Positions 1-8,009 of a stretch of DNA of 61,262 nucleotides are shown here, piece by piece. A program made the position numbers and the translations under genes. The stretch is taken from contig NZ_BJKP01000022.1 in the NCBI RefSeq assembly GCF_008974145.1, positions 1-61,262 on the forward strand. Direction: 5' to 3'. How positions within the stretch are numbered: position 1 is the stretch's first letter; every line of letters begins with the position of its first letter. The stretch comes from Microcystis aeruginosa NIES-4325 (GTDB lineage: Bacteria; Cyanobacteriota; Cyanobacteriia; Cyanobacteriales; Microcystaceae). Under the pieces are notes generated by a model. That model saw only the letters and a program-made list of their open reading frames with translations. It had not been told where the DNA came from and ran no database searches.

Positions 1-120
1 TTCGCCACGACCCCGGCGACTGTTCGAGTTTTGTCAGGGAGATTATGGTGGTGACCCTTGCTACGAAGCGGTCTTTTCTGACCAAGGTTGGGACGGTCTG
101 CCACTTCTCTCAATATACAA

Positions 121-223
121 GGTTGGGCTGAAGCCGTGAGCTCAGCGTTTGACCGAGCGTTCGACAAAAGCTCACGTCGAAGTCTCACGCCGAGGTCTGA
201 ACGGTTGAAGCATAAAACCCAAC
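121..223 (+). other. Structured non-coding stretch at left edge, possibly the end of a transposon or its RNA
   Basis: Seen: GTTGGG at 122-127 can pair with CCCAAC at 218-223, enclosing a second perfect 7-bp stem (GTGAGCT at 136-142 with AGCTCAC at 169-175). A small imperfect hairpin, GTTAG/CTAAC, follows at 234-250. Positions 2-139 are open in one frame, but I do not recognise the 45 residues encoded and the window cuts off whatever lies upstream. Inference: a tnpB-like 3' end with an overlapping guide-type RNA is one possibility; a dispersed cyanobacterial palindromic repeat is another. I cannot choose between them. Confidence 0.25.
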
Positions 224-557
224 GACCGATCATGTTAGGCTACCGCTAACCCATCCTACTGGTTTGTTTCAGCTAATTTGGTGTATTAGAAAAATGCTAT
301 AAATTCTATAATCTAAGACTTTAAGCCGAAATCTATTGCCCTATTTTAGCTGAAACAGTCCACTACAAATAATTGTGCCTCCCTACTTATGAATGCTGAT
401 TTTGCACCTGTCCACCAGTCAACCTAGTTCTAGGTTTTAAAAATTTCCCAAAAAGATAGGCAATAATTATCGCCAAAATACTCTGGGGAGTAACCTAAAT
501 AACCAACCTCAAAAAAACTCTCTGCTACACTTGAGTCAGTAGATGCACCCTGATGAA
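224..557. other. Intergenic stretch without recognised gene
   Basis: About 330 bp of AT-rich sequence between the structured left-edge stretch and the terminator at 558. It holds the small GTTAG/CTAAC hairpin at 234-250. I see no convincing ORF: the open frame on the minus strand here is mainly an upstream extension across the terminator and lacks any recognisable protein features. Confidence 0.5.
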
Positions 558-590
558 AAAGGAGAGTCAAAGAAAGCTCTCCTTTTTTTT
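558..590. terminator. Bidirectional rho-independent terminator
   Basis: A 9-bp perfect stem (AAAGGAGAG at 558-566, CTCTCCTTT at 577-585) is followed by a run of eight T on the plus strand. On the minus strand it is followed by TTTTTCA. It lies about 30 bp past the stop of the minus-strand gene ending at 614, so it most likely ends that transcript and could also stop transcription entering from the left. Confidence 0.75.
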
Positions 591-613
591 GTTGAGAAAG
601 CAATCCGGGGGAT

Positions 614-1009
614 TTAGCCGCGGTTAGCAGGTAGTTTCGCCTTGCGCGCCATGTCTTTGAAACCATTCAAACTCGGACCAGGGCGACGGCGAGACATAGT
701 GGGAGTAATCAAGTATTTTGTCGCAAATTCCACTTCTTGCGGCTCTACTTTGCCGTTAGTAGCGGCTACGGGTGCCGGTGCGCTCACAGGAGCGGCGGGA
801 GTTTCTTTTACTTGCTTTTCTTTCTTAATAGAAGTTTTTTGGGTTTTTTTCTCGGCTACAGGGGCGGCAGCAGACTCCACAGCAGGGGCGGGCGCATCCA
901 CAACAGGGGCGGCTGCTGCCGTGGTTACTGTTGCTTGTTGTTCACCATCGGTTTCTTTTAGTTCTAGGTAAAAGTCAGATTTTTTGCCACCAAAGAGATT
1001 TTTTAACAT
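614..1009 (-). CDS. Ala/Pro-rich conserved cyanobacterial protein of unknown function
   Basis: 131 aa in three parts. The N-terminus (MLKNLFGGKKSDFYLEL) looks structured. A long low-complexity linker of roughly residues 18-90 is rich in Ala, Pro, Val and Lys. A basic C-terminal tail contains SRRRPGPSLNGFKDMA. The tail has the look of a conserved short linear motif, while the linker looks disordered. There is no signal peptide or membrane segment. The G/C-rich linker also leaves the opposite strand open, but those plus-strand frames give only Gly/Ala-rich nonsense, so the minus strand is the coding one. A strong terminator follows at 558-590. I do not assign a function. Confidence 0.7.
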   Translation of the reverse strand: MLKNLFGGKKSDFYLELKETDGEQQATVTTAAAAPVVDAPAPAVESAAAPVAEKKTQKTSIKKEKQVKETPAAPVSAPAPVAATNGKVEPQEVEFATKYLITPTMSRRRPGPSLNGFKDMARKAKLPANRG

Positions 1010-1230
1010 CGGGGATCACTCCGAGAGTTGGGAAAATGTAAAAGACTAGGTATTTAAAAATTTATCATTGACCGGGATCAGGCAGCAAACAAGATTATTG
1101 TCTTGACAATTTCTCTGCTTCATCTATTTTTCTTTGGATAATCACTACCAGAAAAAGGTTTTAAAAACAAGTTAAATTTACAAAAATTTACAAAAATTAA
1201 GGACGAGAAACCCCGACGCAAACAATGGCA

Positions 1231-1265
1231 AAAACTGCTGGAGACGTTGCTGACAACGTCTCCAG
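1231..1265 (-). terminator. Rho-independent terminator
   Basis: A perfect 12-bp inverted repeat (1238-1249 and 1254-1265) with a four-base loop is followed on the minus strand by AGTTTTTG. It sits 17 bp downstream of the stop of the minus-strand membrane protein at 1282, which fixes both its orientation and its likely client. Confidence 0.7.
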
Positions 1266-1281
1266 ATTATTTATTGGGGAT

Positions 1282-1596
1282 TTAGCTGGCTGCGGGTACA
1301 CGGCTGCCGCTAACTCCGGGTACAGGACCACGACGAATATTGGTTTCCGTTTCGATGGGAACGAATTCAATATGATTGAGGAGGGTAGTAACAAAAGCAA
1401 AGAGTAAAAAAGGCAAAGAGAGGACGACGACTAACCCCACGGTAGCGAGGGCAAAAATTTGTCTAGTGCTACTCCAAAGAGCTAGAGTGGAAGCCAGAGT
1501 AAGAAAAATAACGATTAACCAAACGATTATTTGTCCGTAAATATCCCCGAAGGTGAGGGTGCAAACCATGCGATAGTTACGAAAATCCTTATCCAT
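1282..1596 (-). CDS. Small two-helix membrane protein, unknown function
   Basis: 104 aa. Two long hydrophobic stretches, about residues 20-41 and 47-70, predict two transmembrane helices. They are preceded by a polar 17-residue start and followed by a hydrophilic, Arg/Gly/Pro-containing tail. I do not recognise a catalytic motif. The gene stands alone, with a clear terminator just downstream at 1231-1265 and about 270 bp of AT-rich sequence before the divergent gene at 1866. The length and architecture fit the many small conserved membrane proteins of cyanobacteria, but no family name can be defended from sequence alone. Confidence 0.65.
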   Translation of the reverse strand: MDKDFRNYRMVCTLTFGDIYGQIIVWLIVIFLTLASTLALWSSTRQIFALATVGLVVVLSLPFLLFAFVTTLLNHIEFVPIETETNIRRGPVPGVSGSRVPAAS

Positions 1597-1865
1597 AACA
1601 GTAAACCCGTAGATAGTCAGTTATTGTCTCAGGGTAAGTCTAGAATCGTCAGCTTGGTCAATATTTAAAGGTTTTTATAAACACTTGTTGATAAATCTTT
1701 ACAATTCTGCGCCGAGCGGGTGGCCAAATCTAGAGATAAGAGCGGTATTTTTTGGTTGCTCTCCTAAGAATTGATAAGAATTGCTAAGAATTAGCAAAAA
1801 ACTGGCCAAAATTTTGGCGAACGCTCTTTACAATTAAGTTAGAAAGGCAAGGAGGAGCAAGCCTA

Positions 1866-2369
1866 ATGAAAACTTTTGTTGAGCGTTATTGGTCTTGGTT
1901 TAATTGGACAACCCTAGCCATGGTTGTTCTCGGTTTCTGGTTAAGTGCCAGTTTCGTCATCGATTTAATCATTCTCCCCAGCTTATCCGTAGCTGGCATG
2001 ATGACACAAAATGGCTTTGCCAGTGCTGGTTACTTGCTATTTGGCGTTTTTAACCATCTGGAATTAGTTTGTGCGGCGATTGTGCTGTGTAGCTTTGTTG
2101 TCTTCCACCGCTATCATACCTTAATCCATCTCCCCGAGCATCGATCGCTCCTATTCGCCGGTGTTCTCTTAGTAATCACCCTAATTTACACCTATTTTCT
2201 CACTCCCAATCTGAGCGCTATGGGTTTACTGGCTCCCGTTACTGCTTCGGGAATGTCGGGAGAAATGATGTCTTTGCAGATTGGTTACTGGTTTCTGGAA
2301 GTGGTTAAGGGTTTGATAGCTTTTACCCTGTTGCGCTGGTGTTGGCGAGATGCCTTTAAGTTAGCTTAA
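1866..2369 (+). CDS. Four-helix integral membrane protein, conserved hypothetical
   Basis: 167 aa with four predicted membrane helices, around residues 15-38, 56-80, 90-113 and 138-160. The loops are short and the C-terminus is basic. AAGGAGGAGCAAGCCTA upstream gives a strong ribosome binding site with normal spacing to this ATG. The overall look resembles DUF4149-type small membrane proteins, but I see no diagnostic motif that proves it. The 270 bp upstream contain near-direct repeats of GAATTG(AC)TAAGAATT around 1765-1795, possibly part of the promoter. Confidence 0.75.
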   Translation: MKTFVERYWSWFNWTTLAMVVLGFWLSASFVIDLIILPSLSVAGMMTQNGFASAGYLLFGVFNHLELVCAAIVLCSFVVFHRYHTLIHLPEHRSLLFAGVLLVITLIYTYFLTPNLSAMGLLAPVTASGMSGEMMSLQIGYWFLEVVKGLIAFTLLRWCWRDAFKLA

Positions 2370-2492
2370 CTATTAGCGGCAATATTGCGGTTATCTGAAT
2401 AGTGAGGTAAGAAGCTTTCGGTATTAGGGAATAGGCAATCTTACGGCTTTTTCCCCCTTCCCTAGTCCAGTCTTAACCGGTGTGCTGGCAGC

Positions 2493-3581
2493 TTACCCCA
2501 AAGCAGACCAAACCTCTAACTTACTGACCACGCGACGAATCACCTCATCGGTAAACTCACTCATGGTCATTTGGCCCCCTAAATCGGGCGTTTTTTTGCC
2601 CTCGTGAATAGTTTCAAAGACACTTTCATAAATTGCCCGAGAAGCCTTGCGTGCTTCGCTGGTTTCGATATAACCTAACAAAGCTGCCGAGGCTAAAATC
2701 ATCGCCATGGGATTAGCGATATTTTTGCCCTCTAAAGCGGGGGCCGTGCCGTGGGGAGCTTCTGCCATAATAGTTTTAACTGCTAATGTCTTCTCATCAA
2801 ATCCCAAAACTAAACTTTCGGCCCCAGCAATACTGCCATAGAGTTGCAAGACAAAATCGGATAATAAATCGCCATCGCGATTAAGGGACGGAATCACCAA
2901 AGCTTCGCCGTCGGTTTGTAAAAGTAAGGCAAAAGTTGCATCAATTAACAGGGGTTGATAACGCACTTCTGGATGTCTTTGGGCTGCTGCGTCTAATTCC
3001 TCTTTAAACATCCCTTCGTAGGTGGCACTAACGGTGAATTTTGGGCCGCCAAATACCCGCGCCCCGGTTTTTTTGGCCTGTTGAAAGGTAAACTCGGCCA
3101 CAGCGCGACTGGTAGCCCTAGAAATACGCGAGGTGCGATAGGCAATTTCATCGCTGGTGGCAGTGGTTTCTCGCCATTCTTTGGCCCCGTAGGCATCGTC
3201 AACGGCCATGCGGACAATTGCAATGGGAGAATAAACGCCCCCAATCGGACGAATACCGGGGATACGGCGACCGATGCGGAGAATTACCTGAGAATTCATT
3301 GCTTCTCTTAAAATAGCGTTAGGACTGCCCACATCTCCTTTAATTTCTGGGGTAATAGTGGCAGCTTTCAGGGCTAATCCGGTTTTGAGAGTCGCTTCGG
3401 CAGCCTCATGAACCACTTGATTGTTACTCTGGCGACGTTGGGCTAAACTAAGATCAAAATCGGCAAAGTTAAGCGGTTGACGAATTATCGAGGGTTGTAA
3501 TACTCTCAGGGCTTCTAGTAATAGTTCTTCTCCAGTTTGGTCGCCGTGCATGACCACAATGGTGGGGATATTTTCAGCCAT
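2493..3581 (-). CDS. Isocitrate/isopropylmalate dehydrogenase family protein
   Basis: 362 aa, the usual length for bacterial NAD(P)-dependent beta-decarboxylating dehydrogenases. Seen: an N-terminal GDQTGEE that corresponds to the GDGIG start of the family; the substrate-binding arginine region (LRIGRRIPGIRPIGG, about residues 99-115); a metal-binding segment (NRDGDLLSDF) that keeps the aspartates; and the C-terminal HGTAPALEGKNIANPMA, which corresponds to the nucleotide-binding HGTAP...ANP block. Known: members oxidise and decarboxylate isocitrate, 3-isopropylmalate, tartrate or homoisocitrate. The arginine block is not a standard leuB or icd version, so I leave the substrate open. It stands alone on the minus strand. 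Confidence 0.85.
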   Translation of the reverse strand: MAENIPTIVVMHGDQTGEELLLEALRVLQPSIIRQPLNFADFDLSLAQRRQSNNQVVHEAAEATLKTGLALKAATITPEIKGDVGSPNAILREAMNSQVILRIGRRIPGIRPIGGVYSPIAIVRMAVDDAYGAKEWRETTATSDEIAYRTSRISRATSRAVAEFTFQQAKKTGARVFGGPKFTVSATYEGMFKEELDAAAQRHPEVRYQPLLIDATFALLLQTDGEALVIPSLNRDGDLLSDFVLQLYGSIAGAESLVLGFDEKTLAVKTIMAEAPHGTAPALEGKNIANPMAMILASAALLGYIETSEARKASRAIYESVFETIHEGKKTPDLGGQMTMSEFTDEVIRRVVSKLEVWSALG

Positions 3582-3723
3582 AATTTTTGAGTTTTAATAA
3601 AAATTTTCAAGTATATGTTAATGCTTAATTAGCTGGTTAATCGGCTAAAAAAGATACTTTTTACCTTAATTAATTCTGTAGTTTTATCAATCTTGCAGAA
3701 AAAAAATATATAATTAATATTAT

Positions 3724-3756
3724 GCCCGATCGCTAATTTAACTTAGTCAATCGGGC
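3724..3756 (-). terminator. Possible terminator downstream of the nfu gene
   Basis: GCCCGAT at 3724-3730 can pair with ATCGGGC at 3750-3756 across a 19-nt loop. On the minus strand the hairpin is followed by an AT-rich tract that only reaches a long T run about 25 bp later, so it is not a textbook terminator. Its place 28 bp behind the minus-strand stop at 3784 is the main argument for it. Confidence 0.35.
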
Positions 3757-3783
3757 AGTGGTGAGAATTAATTAAGCCAAGAT

Positions 3784-4020
3784 TTAGAAAGCTTGTTCAA
3801 CTTCGGCAATTTCTGGAATCATTTCCCGGAGACGGCGTTCGATGCCCATTTTTAGGGTCATGGTGGAACTGGGACAGGAACCGCAAGCGCCTTGAAGACG
3901 CACTTTGACGACTGGCCCGTCGATTTCGACTAATTCCACGTTACCACCATCGGACATCAGGTAGGGGCGCATTTCATCTAAGACTTTTTCGACGTTATCG
4001 GGAGTCAGTGTTAAAGACAT
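3784..4020 (-). CDS. NifU-like C-terminal domain iron-sulfur scaffold (Nfu/CnfU type)
   Basis: 78 aa consisting of just the NifU C-terminal domain. Cys46 and Cys49 form the CxxC ([10 protein letters not shown]) that binds a labile Fe-S cluster between two subunits. It is preceded by the family's MSDGGNVEL segment. Known: in cyanobacteria and plastids, free-standing domains like this assemble [2Fe-2S] or [4Fe-4S] clusters and hand them to photosynthetic apoproteins. The DUF3386 gene ends upstream on the same strand with a 73-bp gap, so the two may be co-transcribed. The assignment to the domain is firm; its specific clients are inferred. Confidence 0.92.
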   Translation of the reverse strand: MSLTLTPDNVEKVLDEMRPYLMSDGGNVELVEIDGPVVKVRLQGACGSCPSSTMTLKMGIERRLREMIPEIAEVEQAF

Positions 4021-4093
4021 AATCAGCCTCTGGTCAGAGATTTATTAGAGTGTAGTTGCTTCAATCCTAACGCTTTTTGGGCAAGGATAACCC

Positions 4094-4741
4094 TTAAGCT
4101 TCTAAAAGCTGTAGATTGATAAAAGTAAATTCTGTGGTGGATTTTTCGCCCCCGGCATCGATTGCGTTAATCACTTGACAGGAGGGTAAATAATAATTAC
4201 CGATTTTTTCGTAGGTTTCCTTAAAGTCCCGTTTTCCCTTTAATTCATCGGTTTTAGCATTACGGAAAATGGCATTATAGCGAATAGAAATATAACCTTC
4301 TCCCGTATCGAGACTTTCCTCGGTATTAATAGTAAAAGCCATCGGTCCCATGACTCGACTGACTTGACAGATTTCCTGGCCGCGTACTTTATAATTAGAC
4401 CCCATAGCATCGCCGGTGACAAGAATTTCTACCGCACCGGTGGGATCATCTTGCCCAAAATTAAACTGGTTTTTGCCGTGGGAAGCCTCAAAATTGCCTC
4501 TTTTACGGTGAGTAACGATGTCTCGCATTTGATTATAGATACTTTCTTGCACTTTCTCGTCATCAATGCCCTTTACTTCCACACTATAATCGGCATTAAC
4601 TTGAATTTTGCCCGTATGGACTTCCTCCCCTTGGGTGAGGATAATATCAGCAGTGTAACCGGGGAATCGTTCATCCCAAGTGTAACGGTTTTCGTAGGCG
4701 GAGCGGAAAATATCTCGGGCGTTCGTCGTGGCTACAGTCAT
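4094..4741 (-). CDS. DUF3386 family protein
   Basis: 215 aa, matching in length and composition the cyanobacterial DUF3386 family, whose function I do not know. There is no signal peptide or membrane segment. The middle contains a basic HRKRGNFEASHGKNQFNFG segment. The second half alternates charged and hydrophobic residues, typical of a beta-rich fold, and ends with TEFTFINLQLLEA. It is followed on the same strand by the Nfu scaffold gene. The ATG at 4741 is the natural start, with no in-frame upstream alternative of note. Confidence 0.75.
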   Translation of the reverse strand: MTVATTNARDIFRSAYENRYTWDERFPGYTADIILTQGEEVHTGKIQVNADYSVEVKGIDDEKVQESIYNQMRDIVTHRKRGNFEASHGKNQFNFGQDDPTGAVEILVTGDAMGSNYKVRGQEICQVSRVMGPMAFTINTEESLDTGEGYISIRYNAIFRNAKTDELKGKRDFKETYEKIGNYYLPSCQVINAIDAGGEKSTTEFTFINLQLLEA

Positions 4742-4928
4742 AATCGCTTTACTTGTGTTGATAACTCCATTTATATCATTGTCGCTGATTTTTTTGCCTC
4801 TGGCCGAGATTTCTAGAAAACTAGATGAATTCCACAGCTTAGGGAAAAGTCAGTTAGAATCGATCAATGACCCGTACCTTGCTCGATTGCCATAAATCTA
4901 AATAAGCAAAAAATAAACATGAGCAATT

Positions 4929-5165
4929 ATGACAAAATTAAGTCCAAAAGTTACCGCAATTATTCGTTCTGGTGAACAACAAGGATATGTAGGTGAATGC
5001 GTGGAAATTTCGATTGTCACCCAGGGAAATACCTTAGATGAGGTGGTTAATAATCTCCAAGAAGCCATTTTACTGCATTTAGAGGGAGAAGACCCCAGGG
5101 AGTTCGGTCTAGTTGCCAAACCTTCTCTACAGATTATATTTGAGTTACAGCCAGAATATGCCTAA
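4929..5165 (+). CDS. hicB: HicB-like antitoxin
   Basis: 78 aa with the partial RNase H-like HicB fold. Seen: an early IIRSGEQQGYVGECVEI strand-turn-strand, then GNTLDEVVNNLQEAILLHLEG, the helix typical of HicB antitoxins and of the short UPF0150 type. There is no C-terminal DNA-binding domain, so this is the minimal form. The toxin gene hicA starts inside its last codons (8-bp overlap at 5158-5165), implying translational coupling with antitoxin first. Known: HicB binds HicA and blocks its ribonuclease activity; whether the minimal form autoregulates its promoter is uncertain. Confidence 0.85.
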   Translation: MTKLSPKVTAIIRSGEQQGYVGECVEISIVTQGNTLDEVVNNLQEAILLHLEGEDPREFGLVAKPSLQIIFELQPEYA

Positions 5166-5400
5166 GCTGAAACAACTATCCGGCAAAGACATTATCAAAA
5201 TTCTTGATCGATTTGGTTTTACTATTCACAGTCAACGAGGAAGTCACATAAAATTGCGTCGTGTCATCTCGGAGAGAAAGGAGACTTTAACTATTCCCAA
5301 TCATCGGCAACTTGATCCCGGAACCTGTTACGCTATTTTTAGGCAAGCAAGTCAATATATTCCAGAATCAGAGCTTTATCCTTACTTCTATGACTTATAG
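5158..5400 (+). CDS. hicA: HicA-like mRNA interferase toxin
   Basis: 80 aa from the ATG at 5158. An upstream in-frame TTG at 5113 would add 15 residues that do not belong to the family. Seen: the dsRBD-like HicA pattern of GKDIIKILDRFGF, then QRGSHIKLRR with the expected active-site histidine (His30), then TIPNHRQLDPGT. Known: HicA cleaves mRNA and tmRNA in a ribosome-independent way and is neutralised by HicB. It overlaps hicB by 8 bp. Both reading frames are intact, so the pair looks functional. Confidence 0.88.
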   Translation: MPKLKQLSGKDIIKILDRFGFTIHSQRGSHIKLRRVISERKETLTIPNHRQLDPGTCYAIFRQASQYIPESELYPYFYDL

Positions 5401-5497
5401 AAAAAGTTAGGTAGTTGATCGGGGCGTATCCCGATAGTATTTGATGATCAAAAAATCGGGCTAAAATAGAAAAAACTCACCCTCAGCGACCACGGCG

Positions 5498-7261
5498 ATG
5501 GCAGAAGAAACGGCGAAAATCAAGCTTTATCGGAAAACCTATCAACTTCCCCAACTAAATCGCCCCGATTTATTAGTTTTGCAGGATCAGATTCAAGAAA
5601 GACAGCAACTGATTAAAACCGGAAAACGGGTTCGCAATACATGGTTAGGATTGAGTAAAAAAGAAGAACCCCTCAATTTCGAGGAAACTTTTCAAGAATT
5701 AGAAAGATTAGTCGGGGACTATAACCAGTTAATCAGATTTCTCACCGACCATAAGGATGAATACCGGCGGTTTTTCCAGTCACTGACCGAGGAAATCAAG
5801 GAGGCAGTGGCGGTTAAATGCCAGAAATTGGCAGAAACAGAGCGAAAACGCCAATCTTTGGAGAATAGCATCGGCTCGGCCGACCTGCGAGATACCCTGA
5901 GACTACAGAAACAGCAGATTTTCCGCACCGTGATTCTCGTTGGTCGCGCCAGCTTGCTCATGCTCAAGAAAATCGACCTAATCAGCGAAAGTATCCAGAA
6001 ATTAGCCGAAGATCAGGATACACAAAAACAGGTTTTCTCGAAAATGATCGGCGAGTTGAACGGGTACAAACAAGTGTATCAGTTGCAGCTGGAGTTAGAT
6101 AGTCTGGAACAAGAAGCGATCGAAATGGCCAAAGTAGCCATTAATCTAGAACAATACCTAAAACCAATTATCGGACAGTTTCAAGGCTTGATCGATCGAG
6201 TAGTGACCATTGACGGGGAACTTTCCCGCAGTGTCAGCGAAGTGGAATCCCTCGTCCAGAACATTCTTAGTTCCGAATCGGCCGTATCTTTCCGCAAAAA
6301 CGAGAATCTATCGGCTAGTTTGCTCAATTTCCTCGTCACCAGCGAAGAAAAGCGCGGCCGTTTAGCGATCGCATTAGAGCGAGCCGAGCAGGAAGGATGG
6401 CAATGGACGGAAGTGGAAATACCCGACGAGGAAATCGAACTCGAAACCGCCATTCAACGCATCAACAACCATGTAATCGAGAGAGTTGGGAATTTTATCA
6501 CCTCCGTCGTCGGTGATTCTCCTATTCCTCAAACTTCATTTACCGAAAACCTACCCAATGGGATAACACTGGAGATGGTGAGCTTACCAGCAGGTGAATT
6601 TCTTATGGGATCTCCTGACAGTGATTCTCATGCTCAAAGTAGAGAAAAGCCTCAACACCAAGTTCAAGTCAACAGTTTTGCGATCGGGAAATATCCGGTG
6701 ACTCAGGCACAATATGAAGCGGTAATGGGAACCAATCCCTCTCGGTTTAAAAATAATCGGCAAAATCCAGTAGAAAATGTTAGTTGGAATGACGCTCAAG
6801 CCTTTTGTAAGAAATTGAGTCAAATAACTGGGAAAACCTATCGCCTACCGACGGAAGCGGAATGGGAATATGCTTGTCGTGCGGGGACTACTACTCGCTA
6901 TTATTTCGGTGATGATGCCGATCAGTTAGAAGATTACGCTTGGCATAAAGGAAATTCTCAGGATAAAACTCATCCTGTGGGACAGAAAAAGCCCAATGCT
7001 TGGGGACTGTATGACATGAGTGGCAATGTTTGGGAGTGGTGCGAGGACAATTGGCACGATAACTATATCGGAGCGCCAAAGGATGGATCGGCTTGGTTTA
7101 TCAATAATGATAATCGTTCTCAGTTTCCTAAGTGTCTGCGGGGCGGTTCTTGGTTCATCGATCCAAATGTCTGCCGTTCCGCTTCCCGCTACCGGGACAT
7201 CCCCGACGACGGCTACAGCAGCGGCGGTTTTCGGGTTGCGTGTGTCTCCCTAGGACTTTAA
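5498..7261 (+). CDS. Coiled-coil protein with C-terminal FGE-like C-type lectin domain; putative DGR variable protein
   Basis: 587 aa. Residues 1-340 are helical and charged, predicted coiled coil, without a signal peptide or membrane helix; I do not recognise that part. From about residue 350 an FGE/sulfatase-modifying-factor fold begins (MVSLPAGEFLMGSP, then YPVTQAQYEAVMG, YRLPTEAEWEYACRAGT, GNVWEWCEDNW). The end runs from RGGSW (codons from 7139) to GGFRVA. The cysteine pair expected of a catalytic FGE is absent, so this is likely a ligand-binding fold. Codons at 7154-7225 show the pattern expected if a template of AAC/AAT codons had been mutated only at adenines: ttc, atc, gat, aat, gtc, tcc, tac, gac, atc, gac, tac, agc, agc. 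That is the hallmark of DGR target proteins. The VR is also richer in C-ending codons than the preceding segment. Confidence 0.85.
   Translation: MAEETAKIKLYRKTYQLPQLNRPDLLVLQDQIQERQQLIKTGKRVRNTWLGLSKKEEPLNFEETFQELERLVGDYNQLIRFLTDHKDEYRRFFQSLTEEIKEAVAVKCQKLAETERKRQSLENSIGSADLRDTLRLQKQQIFRTVILVGRASLLMLKKIDLISESIQKLAEDQDTQKQVFSKMIGELNGYKQVYQLQLELDSLEQEAIEMAKVAINLEQYLKPIIGQFQGLIDRVVTIDGELSRSVSEVESLVQNILSSESAVSFRKNENLSASLLNFLVTSEEKRGRLAIALERAEQEGWQWTEVEIPDEEIELETAIQRINNHVIERVGNFITSVVGDSPIPQTSFTENLPNGITLEMVSLPAGEFLMGSPDSDSHAQSREKPQHQVQVNSFAIGKYPVTQAQYEAVMGTNPSRFKNNRQNPVENVSWNDAQAFCKKLSQITGKTYRLPTEAEWEYACRAGTTTRYYFGDDADQLEDYAWHKGNSQDKTHPVGQKKPNAWGLYDMSGNVWEWCEDNWHDNYIGAPKDGSAWFINNDNRSQFPKCLRGGSWFIDPNVCRSASRYRDIPDDGYSSGGFRVACVSLGL
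7154..7240 (+). other. Candidate DGR variable region (VR) and IMH-like 3' end
   Basis: At the invariant positions of a DGR-type lectin repeat (SW, P, C-R-S-A, R, R, P-D, G-F-R-V) the residues are kept. At the positions where such proteins usually have template-encoded Asn, the codons are of the form NNC (eleven) or NNT (two). An 11-bp direct repeat TGTCTCCCTAG occurs at 7243-7253, right behind the VR, and again at 7290-7300. I find no template repeat or reverse transcriptase in the window, so any active DGR would have to act in trans. Confidence 0.6.
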
Positions 7262-7296
7262 CCCTCTGTTCTTTTGCTCTTTTGCCCTTTGTCTCC

Positions 7297-7640
7297 CTAG
7301 AAAGTGAATACGGGGTGAAATTATTCCATCGCGTCGGTCGTCATATCGAGATCACGGAAATAGGACGTTTACTGCAATTAGAAGCGCAACGCATTCTTAC
7401 TCAGATAACTTTGACAGAAAGGGGACTGGCGGAATTTAACGACTTGCAACGGGGAGAACTACAATTAGGATCGAGTTTGACTATTGGTAACTATTGGCTG
7501 CCAGCAAAAATTAGCGATTTTCAGTAGCGCTATCCGGCAATTAAGATCAACTGCACCCTAGCTAATACGGAAGAAATCTGTCTGGGTAGGGCTAACGGTT
7601 CTAAGATAACTCGACCGACTTCTCGGCAACAAAAAGCGTT
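7297..7640 (+). pseudogene. Remnant of a LysR-type transcriptional regulator
   Basis: The plus-strand frame reads as the second half of a LysR winged-helix domain and linker: YGVKLFHRVGRHIEITEIG, then LTERGLAEFNDLQRGEL, LGSSLTIGNYWLP, and after an in-frame TAG (7525-7527) RYPAIKINCTLANTEEI. The beginning of the helix-turn-helix is missing, and after about 7590 the similarity stops. No start codon or full effector domain remains. The 5' break lies exactly at the second copy of the TGTCTCCCTAG repeat, which suggests recombination joined it to the end of the preceding gene. Confidence 0.8.
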
Positions 7641-8009
7641 AGATTGATTAGGGGTTTCTTGAATTTGTACCCAGTAATGGGGCAGCAGAAATTCTCTTAA
7701 TCCCTGCTACAGCACAGGTTATGGCTTTTTGTCAACGGGAAATTCCAGTAATAGAGACTACTTTGGGGTTGCTGTGTGAGGGTTGAAACTGTGGTGAAGA
7801 TGTCGAAGACGATTTGAGGAACGCTGTTCAACGTGATGAAGGCCATGAAAATTGCCTAGCTAACTTGGCAAGCAAGCCTCTCAGGGCAACCTATACAAAA
7901 AAGACCGATCAAGCTAGACTCGTAAAAAGATAACTCCATCTAGAAGGCTTACCCTAGACTGGAAAGAACGTCGGAAAAATCTCGTCAGAAATAGGAGTCA
8001 ATCGAGTTT
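7641..8009 (+). other. Leader region before ado, with an unidentified gene fragment
   Basis: Around 7671-7786 one plus-strand frame reads AAEILLIPATAQVMAFCQRE and ends in TTLGLLCEG before a stop. This looks like the tail of a broken gene that I cannot name. The rest, up to the ATG at 8010, should hold the ado promoter. I see no strong sigma-70 boxes or riboswitch. Confidence 0.35.

Noticed and set aside
642-971. Plus-strand open frames opposite the Ala/Pro-rich gene
   Set aside because: They give low-complexity Gly/Ala/Val-rich translations created by the Ala-rich codons of the real minus-strand gene; no ribosome binding site.
7020-7253. Open frame overlapping the variable region of the FGE-like gene
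   Set aside because: A shifted shadow of the real gene; its product shows no domain and the true frame reads through to a proper family end.
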